Assembly (NCBI RefSeq): GCF_005166025.1
Contig: NZ_CP028923.1
Coordinates: forward strand, 2,048,001-2,112,000
Length of the DNA: 64,000 bases
From: Mangrovivirga cuniculi
Lineage (GTDB): Bacteria > Bacteroidota > Bacteroidia > Cytophagales > Cyclobacteriaceae
Direction of reading: 5' to 3'
The notes below the pieces were generated by a model. The model saw nothing but the letters and a program-made list of their open reading frames with translations, was not told the origin of the DNA and searched no databases. Shown here piece by piece: positions 46,213 to 55,953 of this stretch (positions are counted from its first letter, which is position 1; each line of letters begins with the position of its first letter). A program made the translations under genes and the position numbers.

Positions 46213-49200
46213 ATGAAAGCCAAATATATAGTCTTTACTATTTTATTATTATTCCATATGCAATTGATCATGGCTCAGCGATCAATTTCAGGTAGCGTCA
46301 GGGATTCTGAAGGAGATGGATTGATCGGTGCTACTATCCATGTAGAAGGAACGCAGATTGGAACTACAGCAGGTATTGATGGGAGCTTTTCTTTAGAAGT
46401 CCCTTCTGAAGAGTCGGTATTAGTTATCACTTATATTGGATTCGATACTAAAAGAGTTCAGGTTGGTGATCAGACAAATTTTGACATCATTCTCCAGGAA
46501 AATATAGAATTGCTTAACGAGGTGGTAGTCGTCGGATATGGAGAGGTTAAGAAAAGTGATCTTACCGGATCTGTAGGATCTGTCGATCCGGAACAAATTC
46601 AAAAATTAGCAACTGTGGATATCGGTAGAGCTATTCAGGGAAAGGTTGCGGGAGTGCAGGTTACCACTAATTCCGGAGCTCCCGGCTCCGGAACTAGCAT
46701 TAGAGTCCGGGGTATTGGATCATTTTCTAATTCAAATCCTCTTTACGTAGTTGATGGATTTTTAACAGGAGATATAAGTAACATATCACCTAATGATATA
46801 GAAAATATTGAAATATTAAAGGATGCTTCGGCCACTGCTATTTATGGTTCCAGAGGAGCGAATGGAGTTGTTATCGTAACAACAAAACAAGGATTGCCCA
46901 CCGGAGTGCAGGTAGAATTTAATAGCTACTACGGGACTCAAACGGCCTGGAGAACAATTGATTTACTGGATGCACAAGGATATGCCAAGACATACCTGGA
47001 CCTTAAAGGCGGACAACTTAGTGATATAGAGTCTGAAGATTTGAGATCGTGGATTCAGCAGACTTTGTCAGGAAATAACGATGGCACAGACTGGCAGGAT
47101 GAGGTACTTCAAAATGCACCCATTCAATCTTATGATGTAAGTGTCAGAGGAGGCTTTAAGAAATTAAGATATAGTATAGGAGGAACTTATTTTAAGCAGG
47201 ACGGTATTGTGGTGAATTCTTATGGAAAAAGATCACAGGCAAATATTCAATTGGAATTTAATGCTACTAAAAAACTCAAATTATCAGGAGGAATAAAGTA
47301 TTCATTAAATGAAAACACTGTTTACAACCAGGGAACTTATTCAAGTGTTTTAGGTACAGCTATTAGAAAAGACCCTGTTAATCCTATCAGGGACCCTATT
47401 ACTGGCAATTGGGATAGAACAAATTTGACTGATATTGAAAATCCTGCCAGACTAGCCTATATAAGTCAGTTCAGAGTTCAGGAATCTGAAAGAATACAAC
47501 CAACTTTTGGGTTGTCCTATGAGATTTCCAGATCTCTTACTTTTAAAAGTAATGTAACTTGGGATAACAGAGATATCGTAGGGAATTTTCTAACACCGGT
47601 TTATACGACTGTGGAAAGTAAAAATCTTGATGAAAACGGATTGCCAATTATCAATCCACAGGAAACAAATACAACCGAAGAACTTCAGGTTCAGACTAAT
47701 AATTTAAATGTATTACAAAATTCCAATACTCTTTCATATGATAAAACAATAAATGCACATAGTATAAATGCTGTTTTAGGTTTTGAAATTTATCAAAGTG
47801 ATGCCAGCAATGTTACTGAGCAAATTTTTGCAGACTCTACAGGGGTATCAGATCCATACAGGGAAAGAGCTTTTAATTTGATGTCATATTTTGCAAGAGC
47901 TGTTTATTCTTACGATAGCAAATACCTGGTTACAGCAACTATTCGAAGGGATGGGTCAAGTAAATTCCCTGAAGAGAACAGATGGGGAACTTTCCCCTCA
48001 TTTTCGGTAGGCTGGAATGTTGATAGGGAATCTTTTTTTCCTGAAACAAAAGTCATTACCGGGATGAAAATACGGACAGGCTGGGGAGAAGTAGGAAATC
48101 AGGAACCCATCCAACCGTATGCATTCTATTCTGTTTTGAGTCCGGGTTGGCAATATGCATTTGATAATAATACTCCTTACCAGGGTTATGCACCAACCTT
48201 TATACCATCAGAAAATATTACCTGGGAAGTTTCTCGAATGACCAATTTCGGACTGGATTTTTATTTTCTGGATAACAAGTTGTCTTTAACTACTGAGTAT
48301 TATATAAAAGACACAAAAGATTTATTAGTTGACTCGCGTTTTGTTCCGGCACCTGTTTTTGCAGGAGCACAAGCTCCTACTTCCAATGCAGGCTCAATGA
48401 CAAATAAAGGTCTCGAAATTACTCTTGATTTCAGACAGGAAATTGAATCCTTTACTTTTAATGTCGGAGGAAATATATCATTTATTGATAATGAAGTTAC
48501 TGCTATAGGAGCTGCTGATAATATTCAGGGAGCAGCATACGAACCTAAAACTCAAATACCAGCTACTCGCACTGTAGTTGGAGGAGAATTTGGTGCATTT
48601 TATGGATTGAAATCACAAGGAATTTTTCAGTCACAAGAAGAAATAGATGCTCATGGTGCTCAACCCAGGGCAATGCCTGGAGACGTAAAATGGTTAGACC
48701 ACAACGGTGATGGTGAAATTACTGTTCAGGATGCCGTTTTACTAGGTAGCCCTATTCCTGATTTCACATATGGATTTTACTTGAATGCAGGATTCAAGAA
48801 TTTCGATTTTAGTGCTTCATTTATGGGAAGTCAGGGAAATGAAATAGCCAATATAATGACTTATTACTATGAGGGTTCTGATGTAATTGAAAATAATCTA
48901 TTGAAGTCCAGGGTAGAAAACGCATGGACAGGTCCCGGCTCATCAAATACTGTCCCAAGACTAACAGAGTCGATCACTCAAAATGACTGGTTTAGTGACA
49001 GGTTTATTGAAGATGGTTCTTTTCTAAGATTACGGAATATACAGTTAGGTTATACTTTACCTGATCAGATAACAAATAAGGTCAAACTTACCTCAGTCAG
49101 ATTTTATCTATCAGCTGATAACTTATTAACCTTTACAGATTATTCAGGCTTCGATCCTGAAGTCGGGTTGGCATTTAATGGAGATCCCTTTGGAAATGGG

Positions 49201-49263
49201 GTAGACCTGGGGAATTATCCTCAGGCAAGGACAATCATTTTTGGTACGAACATTAAATTTTAA
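46213..49263 (+). CDS. susC: SusC/RagA-family TonB-dependent outer-membrane transporter (PUL2, mannan)
   Basis: 1016 residues. Signal peptide (1-21, ending IMAQ), carboxypeptidase-regulatory-like domain (about 22-100, 'ISGSVRDSEGDGLIGATI'), the 'LNEVVVVGYGEVKKSDLTGS' segment, plug domain ('IRVRGIGSFSNSNPLYVVDG', 'IENIEILKDASATAIYGSRG'), then the barrel ending '...FGTNIKF'. As first gene of PUL2 it probably imports manno-oligosaccharides released by the GH26/GH5 enzymes. SusD follows after 5 bases. Confidence 0.95.
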   Translation: MKAKYIVFTILLLFHMQLIMAQRSISGSVRDSEGDGLIGATIHVEGTQIGTTAGIDGSFSLEVPSEESVLVITYIGFDTKRVQVGDQTNFDIILQENIELLNEVVVVGYGEVKKSDLTGSVGSVDPEQIQKLATVDIGRAIQGKVAGVQVTTNSGAPGSGTSIRVRGIGSFSNSNPLYVVDGFLTGDISNISPNDIENIEILKDASATAIYGSRGANGVVIVTTKQGLPTGVQVEFNSYYGTQTAWRTIDLLDAQGYAKTYLDLKGGQLSDIESEDLRSWIQQTLSGNNDGTDWQDEVLQNAPIQSYDVSVRGGFKKLRYSIGGTYFKQDGIVVNSYGKRSQANIQLEFNATKKLKLSGGIKYSLNENTVYNQGTYSSVLGTAIRKDPVNPIRDPITGNWDRTNLTDIENPARLAYISQFRVQESERIQPTFGLSYEISRSLTFKSNVTWDNRDIVGNFLTPVYTTVESKNLDENGLPIINPQETNTTEELQVQTNNLNVLQNSNTLSYDKTINAHSINAVLGFEIYQSDASNVTEQIFADSTGVSDPYRERAFNLMSYFARAVYSYDSKYLVTATIRRDGSSKFPEENRWGTFPSFSVGWNVDRESFFPETKVITGMKIRTGWGEVGNQEPIQPYAFYSVLSPGWQYAFDNNTPYQGYAPTFIPSENITWEVSRMTNFGLDFYFLDNKLSLTTEYYIKDTKDLLVDSRFVPAPVFAGAQAPTSNAGSMTNKGLEITLDFRQEIESFTFNVGGNISFIDNEVTAIGAADNIQGAAYEPKTQIPATRTVVGGEFGAFYGLKSQGIFQSQEEIDAHGAQPRAMPGDVKWLDHNGDGEITVQDAVLLGSPIPDFTYGFYLNAGFKNFDFSASFMGSQGNEIANIMTYYYEGSDVIENNLLKSRVENAWTGPGSSNTVPRLTESITQNDWFSDRFIEDGSFLRLRNIQLGYTLPDQITNKVKLTSVRFYLSADNLLTFTDYSGFDPEVGLAFNGDPFGNGVDLGNYPQARTIIFGTNIKF

Positions 49264-49268
49264 TATTC

Positions 49269-50909
49269 ATGAAAGCATTATATTCATTCTTAATACTTCT
49301 GTTATTGATAACTTCTTGTGATGATTATCTTGTTGAAGAGCCAACAACAGAAATAACAGAATCAGATTTTTTTACTTCTGAAGAGAATGCAATCAGAGCT
49401 GTGAATGCAGTATATGATCCATTAGGTTGGGGAGAATCCTCAATTCTTGGCTCGGGAGGTCATTCATATGAATTTATAATAGGAGATATATGTACTGATG
49501 ATTCCGAGAAAGGGTCTACTAATGGCGATCAGGCAGGGATTACTTTTCTAAAAAACTTCACCTCAGGAGCAGGATCAAGTAATTTGTCGGTCCTATGGAG
49601 CAAGCATTATATAGCAATAGCGAGAGCTAATTTTGTCATCAAAAATCTTGAAAATTCACCGCTTGATGAGGCAGTTGTCAGGGAGCTTGAAGCCGAAGTG
49701 AAATTTGTCAGAGCATATAGTTATTTTTTGCTGGTCAGAATCTTTGGTCCTGTTCCGTTATTTGACAGGCCAGTAACTCCGGAGCAGATCAATGCGAAAG
49801 ACTTTACTAACACTCCGATAAATGAAATTTATCTTCAAATTGAAGATGACCTGAATTTTGCCATAGAAAATCTCCCGGTAAAAGGAGTAAGAGAGATTGG
49901 TAGAGCTAATAAAGGAGCAGCAGCTGCTTATTTAGCCAGAGCAATCATGTATCAACTGGGTACAGATAATACCAATCAGCATACATGGCAAGAAGTTCTG
50001 GAGTTAACTGACGATTTTATTGATGGTCAATATGGAAGTTATTCATTGGTTTCCAATTATGCTGAATTGTTTGATCCAATGGGTGAAAACAATGAAGAAT
50101 CTATCTTTGAAATTCAAGCCATTGATAATGATATTGATCCATTTAATGAAGGACCTTATGTTGGTTCCCAATGGTCTATTTTCCAGCATCCTCAATTTAT
50201 GGGTGGCTGGGGATTTAATACTCCGACTGAAGATTTAGCTAACTCTTTTGAATCTAATGATCCCCGAAGACATAATACAGCATTGGCAATTGGAGAACAT
50301 GCCTACGGAGTTGAAATGATTGAAAGCATAAGGAATCAAACAGGATACTATCCAAAGAAGGCCCTTTTACCACCTGATATCTGGGGATCTGGAGGAGATG
50401 GTAAGAGAAAAGGTTCAGAATACAATGTTCGAAAATTCAGATATGCTGATATCCTTTTAATGAATGCTGAGGCAGCTTATTATACTGGTAATACTTCTCA
50501 ATCTATTCTCAGACTTACTGAAATAAGAAATCGGGCAAGCCAAAGTACTTTTCCTCGCGGATTTGATGTAAATGATCCGGAAGGATTTACCCTAACCGGT
50601 TTTTCACCACTTGATAATTCTATTATCCCATCATCAGGACAAGAACTACTTGATTTTATCTACCTGGAAAGGAGAAGAGAATTTGGTATGGAACAACTAC
50701 GGTTTTGGGATCTGGTTAGAACCGGACGTTACGTAGCCACCATGGAAATGAAGTATGGCACTTCCAGTTCAGTAATTCTGGATCACTCATTTGTTTCCGG
50801 AGGAGAAAGAACAGCAGGCTTGACAATTGTAAATCCTATTCCGGTTTTTCCCATTCCGGCTTTCGAGGTAGCGGATTGGGGTATACTTCAAAATCCCGGA
50901 TATAATTAA
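49269..50909 (+). CDS. susD: SusD/RagB-family glycan-binding lipoprotein (PUL2)
   Basis: 546-residue lipoprotein (lipobox Cys17, 'LLITSC', followed by DDYLVEEPTTEIT), with the SusD features 'EENAIRAVNAVYDPL', 'AEVKFVRAYSYFLLVRIFG', 'VRKFRYADILLMNAEAAY', 'RREFGMEQLRFWDLVRTG' and the C-terminal 'FPIPAFEVADWGILQNPGYN'. It forms the lid on the SusC transporter. 30 bases separate it from the Cys-rich lipoprotein gene. Confidence 0.94.
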   Translation: MKALYSFLILLLLITSCDDYLVEEPTTEITESDFFTSEENAIRAVNAVYDPLGWGESSILGSGGHSYEFIIGDICTDDSEKGSTNGDQAGITFLKNFTSGAGSSNLSVLWSKHYIAIARANFVIKNLENSPLDEAVVRELEAEVKFVRAYSYFLLVRIFGPVPLFDRPVTPEQINAKDFTNTPINEIYLQIEDDLNFAIENLPVKGVREIGRANKGAAAAYLARAIMYQLGTDNTNQHTWQEVLELTDDFIDGQYGSYSLVSNYAELFDPMGENNEESIFEIQAIDNDIDPFNEGPYVGSQWSIFQHPQFMGGWGFNTPTEDLANSFESNDPRRHNTALAIGEHAYGVEMIESIRNQTGYYPKKALLPPDIWGSGGDGKRKGSEYNVRKFRYADILLMNAEAAYYTGNTSQSILRLTEIRNRASQSTFPRGFDVNDPEGFTLTGFSPLDNSIIPSSGQELLDFIYLERRREFGMEQLRFWDLVRTGRYVATMEMKYGTSSSVILDHSFVSGGERTAGLTIVNPIPVFPIPAFEVADWGILQNPGYN

Positions 50910-50939
50910 AATGTAACAAATTAAATAAACCTATAAATC

Positions 50940-51950
50940 ATGAAATTGAAATTTAAAACCTTATTGATGAGTCTGACACTTGTTCTAGGAACAATGGTCA
51001 TATTGAATTCTTGTGATGACGATGATGATCCGCTCACTTTTGATTCAAACCCTGAACAATTTTGTGCTGAGAATCCATCAGATGCAAGATGTTTTGCTGT
51101 AGATCCGGATGCATTTTGTGATGAAAATCCGTTTGATGAGCAATGTTGTATTCCAAGTCAGGACCTTGATTGCTATTGTACAACAGGAGATAATGGTACA
51201 ACAGATACTGATAACTGTTGCCTGTTTGAATATAATCCAGAATGCTTCTGTACAGATAATCCTGATGATCCACAATGTGCACAGGATTTTGGAGTCGGTA
51301 ATGGTCTTGGATTGTTAATTGATTTCGAATCGGGAACAGAATCTTTTGCACCTGATTTCTATAATCCTTCAGGACAGGTAGAATTTAATGGCAGCACCGA
51401 AATAGATGCAGTCGAAGGTGATAGTTATATTTCACTTGTAATGGCGGCAGATGATCCGGACAGGGACTGGCATGACTTTAAATACTGGCCTTCTGCTATG
51501 GATAGTGATCCAAACAATGATAACGAAGCTCTTATAGACTTTTCTACAATGGCAGACCCTCATTTGAATTTCTGGTTGAATACAGGTGCAGATAGTGCGG
51601 CAATCACCATAGATTTTCAAACACAATTTGAAGATGGTACAACAGGAGAGTGGGCTTACCACACATTTCTACAGGATGCAACAGAAGGTAAATGGAAATT
51701 GTATAGTGTAAGCTTAACTAGATTGTTTAGTAACGATGAAACCTTAGCGGAAGAAATACCTGGATTGGCACTTCCAAATCAATCATGGGGTGGAACAGAC
51801 AGAGAATTCTCATTGACAAGTTATAATCATCAAATGATCAAATTTGCGCTAATGGCTCAGGATTGGGCTATAATGGGAGATTATGAAGCTCATTTAGATG
51901 CAATCTCCGTTACAGACGGACCATTAGAGCAGTTACCCTGGATAGAATAA
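50940..51950 (+). CDS. Cysteine-rich surface lipoprotein, probable mannan-binding protein of PUL2
   Basis: 336-residue lipoprotein (lipobox Cys25, 'VILNSC', then five Asp). Residues 40-114 carry twelve cysteines in repeated short units of the type F-C-x-(E/D)-N-P-x-D-x-x-C ('FCAENPSDARC', 'FCDENPFDEQCC', 'FCTDNPDDPQC'), probably disulfide-bonded stalk modules. The rest (about 120-336) is a beta-sandwich-like domain ('GLLIDFESGTESFAPDFYNP', 'GDSYISLVMAADDPDRDWHD', 'DPHLNFWLNTG', 'DYEAHLDAISVTDG') resembling glycan-binding jelly rolls. No catalytic motif seen. Its place after susD and before the mannanases fits a surface glycan-binding protein. A hairpin follows. The binding role is inferred. 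Confidence 0.72.
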   Translation: MKLKFKTLLMSLTLVLGTMVILNSCDDDDDPLTFDSNPEQFCAENPSDARCFAVDPDAFCDENPFDEQCCIPSQDLDCYCTTGDNGTTDTDNCCLFEYNPECFCTDNPDDPQCAQDFGVGNGLGLLIDFESGTESFAPDFYNPSGQVEFNGSTEIDAVEGDSYISLVMAADDPDRDWHDFKYWPSAMDSDPNNDNEALIDFSTMADPHLNFWLNTGADSAAITIDFQTQFEDGTTGEWAYHTFLQDATEGKWKLYSVSLTRLFSNDETLAEEIPGLALPNQSWGGTDREFSLTSYNHQMIKFALMAQDWAIMGDYEAHLDAISVTDGPLEQLPWIE

Positions 51951-51984
51951 AAAAGCAGAATTCGGTTCATGCACAAATCAATAA

Positions 51985-52011
51985 AAGGCCGGCTCAACTG
52001 AGCTGGCTTTT
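51985..52011 (+). promoter_or_regulatory. Intergenic hairpin between surface lipoprotein and GH26 genes (PUL2)
   Basis: AAGGCCGGCTC (51985-51995) pairs with GAGCTGGCTTT (52000-52010) over 11 bp, with two G-U pairs and a 4-base loop, and only T-T-T-T after it. It may be a leaky terminator or a 3' stability element for the susCD-lipoprotein message. It sits at the same place as the hairpin at 15738-15773 in PUL1. Confidence 0.6.
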
Positions 52012-52025
52012 ACTTACCAATTCCT

Positions 52026-53156
52026 ATGAGAAGAATATTATTTTTCCTTGCCGGACTTTTATCGAGTTGTCTTTTGCATGCTCAATCATCGACCCTTTCA
52101 CTTACAGATGAGGAGGCCACCAAAAAAACTAAAAACCTATACCTGTTTCTTGGGTCGTTAAAGAATGATCAAATTATGTTCGGGCATCAGGATGATTTTT
52201 TATACGGTATTGACTGGAAATATAATCATGGGTCTGATGTCGAATTAGTTTCCGGAAATCGCCCGGCTGTAATAGGATGGGATATAGGCAAGCTTGGCCA
52301 GGAAGTTAATATTGATAGTTTTCGGTTTGAAAAAATTCTCAAAGGAATAAAGTATGTTTATAAAAAGGGAGGGATAAATACAATCTCCTGGCATATGGAT
52401 AATCCATCAACAGGAGGGTCTTCATGGAATAAAGAATCGGGGATAAGTGAGATTCTACCTGGAGGATCCGGTCATAAGGCTTATCTGGATAAGCTGGATC
52501 AATTTGCAAAATTCATCAAGAAATGCAGAGTCGGATTATTTACCAGGATTCCGATTGTTTTCAGGCCTTTTCATGAACATAACGGAGATTGGTTTTGGTG
52601 GGGTAAATCAACTAATAAAGAGGAAGATTATATCTCTCTGTGGAGATTTACTGTCGATTACCTGAGGAACGAGAAGAATCTGCATAATTTAATTTATGTC
52701 TTCAGTCCGGATAGAAGCCGGATGAATCTGACGATGGAAAGCTACCATTATGGATATCCCGGAGATGAATACGTCGACATCATAGGTCTGGATAATTATT
52801 GGGACCTGGGGCACCCTGTAAATGATAAATCACCTGATGAACAATTTTCAGATTTTCAAAAAAGCCTTAAGCTCATTACCCAAATAGCCAAAAAGAAGAA
52901 TAAGGTTGCTGCTTTGAGTGAAACTGGTAATGATACTGTGAAACCACTAAACTGGTATACAGAAAGATTACTAGAACCTTTAAAAGGCAATGATATAAAT
53001 ATAGCCTGGGTGCTTGTTTGGAGAAATGCTCATATGAAACATTTCTATGTTCCTTATAAAGGTCATCATAATGAAAAAGATTTTATTGCCTTTGAGCAAG
53101 ACGAGAGTACAATGTTTCTCAGTGATATCAGAAATCCCTATAAGAAAAATAAATGA
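52026..53156 (+). CDS. GH26 endo-beta-1,4-mannanase
   Basis: 376-residue exported enzyme (N-terminal signal; either cleavage after LHAQ or a lipobox around Cys15). A single GH26 (beta/alpha)8 domain (about 28-370) with 'FGHQDDFLYGIDW', 'ISWHMDNPSTGG', the acid/base Glu184 in 'FRPFHEHNGDWFWWG' and the nucleophile Glu299 in 'AALSETGND'. Members cut internal beta-1,4-mannosyl bonds of mannan, glucomannan or galactomannan; some release mannobiose from ends. Its stop overlaps the ATG of the next gene (ATGA), so GH26 and GH5 are translationally coupled. Confidence 0.93.
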   Translation: MRRILFFLAGLLSSCLLHAQSSTLSLTDEEATKKTKNLYLFLGSLKNDQIMFGHQDDFLYGIDWKYNHGSDVELVSGNRPAVIGWDIGKLGQEVNIDSFRFEKILKGIKYVYKKGGINTISWHMDNPSTGGSSWNKESGISEILPGGSGHKAYLDKLDQFAKFIKKCRVGLFTRIPIVFRPFHEHNGDWFWWGKSTNKEEDYISLWRFTVDYLRNEKNLHNLIYVFSPDRSRMNLTMESYHYGYPGDEYVDIIGLDNYWDLGHPVNDKSPDEQFSDFQKSLKLITQIAKKKNKVAALSETGNDTVKPLNWYTERLLEPLKGNDINIAWVLVWRNAHMKHFYVPYKGHHNEKDFIAFEQDESTMFLSDIRNPYKKNK

Positions 53157-55777
53157 GATTTTCATTCATACTATTAATGAGTATCCTCATGCAATGCCTG
53201 ATAGCGCAACAGGCGGATGCAGGACGTGATACTGTTGTTATGACTGAAGTTTTTCCCGCTAGCTATACGTTGAATGCTTCACAAAGCATCTCTGAAAATC
53301 CTATACTGAATTATTACTGGATATATCAAAACGATACTATAGGCAATGATATTTTTCTTGAAGTCTCAATTACTGAAAATCAAAATCGATTCACTTTAAT
53401 TATTGAGGACGACCAGGGAAATACAGATACGGATATTGTAGATATTTATCTTGGGCATTCTACCAATTATGGTAAAAACAGACTCTCCCTAAGAAGCAAA
53501 ACTCTGCAGCGATTTGTTTCGGGTATGAATATAGCCTGGAAAGACTATGCTAACGATCTTAACGAATTCACACCGGAGGATAAAAAATACTACCAGGAAA
53601 TGTTTGATTCAATTTCTGCAAATGGTGGAAATGCTGTTCGCTGGTGGCTTCATACAAATGGAGCAAACACACCTGTAATCAATGCAAATGGTTTTGTAGA
53701 AGGGATTGATCTGGAAACTATCCAGGGAATGAAACAAGTATTGGATATGGCTTATGATGAAGGAATAGTAATCAGTATGTGCCTATGGTCATTTGATATG
53801 CTGCAAAATCAAAATCAGGATAGAAGTGCATTGAAATTACTCCTCACTGATCCGGTTAATATTCAATCTTATGTTGACAATGCATTGATTCCGGTATTGG
53901 AATTATTAGGGGATCACCCGGCTGTAATGACCTGGGAAATATTTAATGAGCCAGAAGGAATGACTACCAGATTTGGATGGACTCCTGAACGTATAAAAAT
54001 GTCTGATGTTCAGAGGTTTGTAAACATGTGTGCAGGTGCTATCCATAGAAACACTACGCAAGCATTGGTTTCAAATGGAGCGTGGAATATAAGATCAAGC
54101 TCAGATGTTGATAATTTTAAAAATTACTATTCGAAAGAAAACCTAGTTACCATCGGTGGTGATCAGGACGGATATTTAGACTTTTACCAGGTTCATTTTT
54201 ATCCTGAACATTTTGGTCCGAATCAGTCTCCTTTTCATCGTCCGGCATCCTATTGGGAACTTGATGGTCCTATAGTCATAGGCGAATTTCCTGCCGATAC
54301 TGTGGCAGGCCGGATAAACCCCGGGTTTTCTGTAGAAAGGGCTTATGAATTGGCAGTTCAATATGGGTATGCAGGAGTAATGTCCTGGTCCTGGTCCTCA
54401 ACATCTGACTTTAATAGAGACTTTGGAACAACTTCCAGGGGATTGAATGCGGTATCTGAGTTAATTCCTGACGACCTGGTAATACCAGCTAATATAGATA
54501 TCGAAAGAATACCACAGGTGGTTAAAAATGTAACTCCCTACAGAGCTATCGTTGAAGATATTACCGGAAGCGAAGTTTACCTTGATCTTAAAAACTTCTT
54601 TAGTGATGAGGAACAGGGTGTTGATTTAAATTATAGCATCAAAGAAGTAACTGGCGAAACAGGTACAACCCTGGTGATTCATAACAACTCTGAAGTGAAG
54701 TTGGAATTTGCAGATCCCAAACCAGGGCTAACTCAAATTTATTTTCGGGCAGAAGATAATATTGGATGGTACGCAGAAACTAAGTCAGTGGTAATGTTGG
54801 GTACTTATGAAGGGAATGAACAAAATCAAGCTTACTTTAAACCAATTTATACTTCAACAGAAGCCTTTGAAAAATTCAATGTCTATGCAAATGATGGGAA
54901 TATAGGAACTGCCTGGGAGAGTAAATCCACTGATTATGATACACTCGTGATTGATCTCCAATCCAATATGAGTCAAAATTTTGTTTCTATTCAGTGGGAT
55001 TACTTATCAGTTTCAACATTTGAGTTTCAAGTTTCTGAAGATAGTTTGGTATGGCAAACAATCTTTGATGAAACCTATGAGCATAGCACCGAGGTGATTT
55101 ATACAACAACTGAACCTGTCACAGGACGCTATCTCAGATTATTAATGGCCAGTAATGATGAAACCAGAAATTTTAAGATAAATGAAATTGGCTCAGAGTT
55201 TATTGAACAGAATCAACCTCCAGAGGTAATTAAGCCCATTGAAGACTTAACCAGTAAGCTGAGTAATGTTAAAAACATCAACAATTACATCAGGTTTGAA
55301 GATATTTTCACAGATCTAGAGCATCCACAATATTTAACTTTTCAAATTGAAAACACTAATGATAACCTCGTCAGACCTTTGTTTTCAATTGGAGATTTAG
55401 GGCTTAGCTTGATTTTTGAAGATGACCAGACAGGTTCTTCAGTCGTAACTGTTACCGCTGTTGATCCATTTGGTGCTAGTGTTTCAACATCCTTTAATAT
55501 TGAGGTAGAGGATGATTTGCTTGGAATAGAAGAGGAGTTAAACGCAACAATAATTTATCCAAATCCTGTAGAAAAAAGGCTGACTCTTGATATGAGCCGC
55601 CAAAATGAAATTCCTGATCAAATAGCTATCTATAATTCAAGAGGGCAATTAGTAGATCGATATAGTAATGATAAGCCTATCAAAACTTTAGATATAGGAG
55701 ATTATACCCCTGGAATTTACATTATTCAATTAACCTCTAAAAGTGAAAAGTCATTCAAAAGATTTATTAAAAGATGA
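53153..55777 (+). CDS. T9SS-exported GH5-type beta-mannanase with CBM-like modules
   Basis: 874 residues. Signal peptide (1-19, ending LIAQ), PKD-like domain (about 20-100), GH5 catalytic barrel (about 110-450) with 'AVRWWLHTNGANTP', acid/base Glu266 in 'MTWEIFNEPEG' and nucleophile Glu378 in 'PIVIGEFPAD'. Then an Ig-like/linker region (about 470-580), a discoidin/F5-8C-like CBM domain (about 590-690, 'AWESKSTDYDTLVIDLQ', 'GRYLRLLMAS'), a cadherin-like module (about 700-780), and a C-terminal type A T9SS sorting domain (about 795-874, 'IIYPNPVEKRLTLDM', 'GIYIIQLTSKSEKSFKRFIK'). The type A tail means export to the surface or medium. It starts inside the GH26 stop. Confidence 0.9.
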   Translation: MRFSFILLMSILMQCLIAQQADAGRDTVVMTEVFPASYTLNASQSISENPILNYYWIYQNDTIGNDIFLEVSITENQNRFTLIIEDDQGNTDTDIVDIYLGHSTNYGKNRLSLRSKTLQRFVSGMNIAWKDYANDLNEFTPEDKKYYQEMFDSISANGGNAVRWWLHTNGANTPVINANGFVEGIDLETIQGMKQVLDMAYDEGIVISMCLWSFDMLQNQNQDRSALKLLLTDPVNIQSYVDNALIPVLELLGDHPAVMTWEIFNEPEGMTTRFGWTPERIKMSDVQRFVNMCAGAIHRNTTQALVSNGAWNIRSSSDVDNFKNYYSKENLVTIGGDQDGYLDFYQVHFYPEHFGPNQSPFHRPASYWELDGPIVIGEFPADTVAGRINPGFSVERAYELAVQYGYAGVMSWSWSSTSDFNRDFGTTSRGLNAVSELIPDDLVIPANIDIERIPQVVKNVTPYRAIVEDITGSEVYLDLKNFFSDEEQGVDLNYSIKEVTGETGTTLVIHNNSEVKLEFADPKPGLTQIYFRAEDNIGWYAETKSVVMLGTYEGNEQNQAYFKPIYTSTEAFEKFNVYANDGNIGTAWESKSTDYDTLVIDLQSNMSQNFVSIQWDYLSVSTFEFQVSEDSLVWQTIFDETYEHSTEVIYTTTEPVTGRYLRLLMASNDETRNFKINEIGSEFIEQNQPPEVIKPIEDLTSKLSNVKNINNYIRFEDIFTDLEHPQYLTFQIENTNDNLVRPLFSIGDLGLSLIFEDDQTGSSVVTVTAVDPFGASVSTSFNIEVEDDLLGIEEELNATIIYPNPVEKRLTLDMSRQNEIPDQIAIYNSRGQLVDRYSNDKPIKTLDIGDYTPGIYIIQLTSKSEKSFKRFIKR

Positions 55778-55953
55778 GAAAAAAGTTATACATAAAAATA
55801 CCTCATGTGGTTCAAATTTCAATAATGAATCTGCCAGAATCGAATTGGATACTTTTATCCGGCTATTCAAAATATTTAAGGGAATACCTCAATCTTAGTT
55901 ACCAGATTATACCTGTACAGATTTTAGAAAAAAATTGCCAATCACATGGATAA
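55774..55953 (+). CDS. Small ORF (59 residues) bridging GH5 and GH130, function unknown (tentative)
   Basis: The ATG overlaps the GH5 stop (ATGA), and the frame stops eight bases into the GH130 gene, so it fills the 168-base gap exactly and would be translationally coupled on both sides. The peptide (starts MRKKLYIKIPHVVQIS, Tyr/Leu/Ile-rich) has no signal peptide, clear TM segment or recognised family. It could be a small protein, a leader peptide that couples GH130 translation, or a chance frame. Confidence 0.35.
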   Translation: MRKKLYIKIPHVVQISIMNLPESNWILLSGYSKYLREYLNLSYQIIPVQILEKNCQSHG

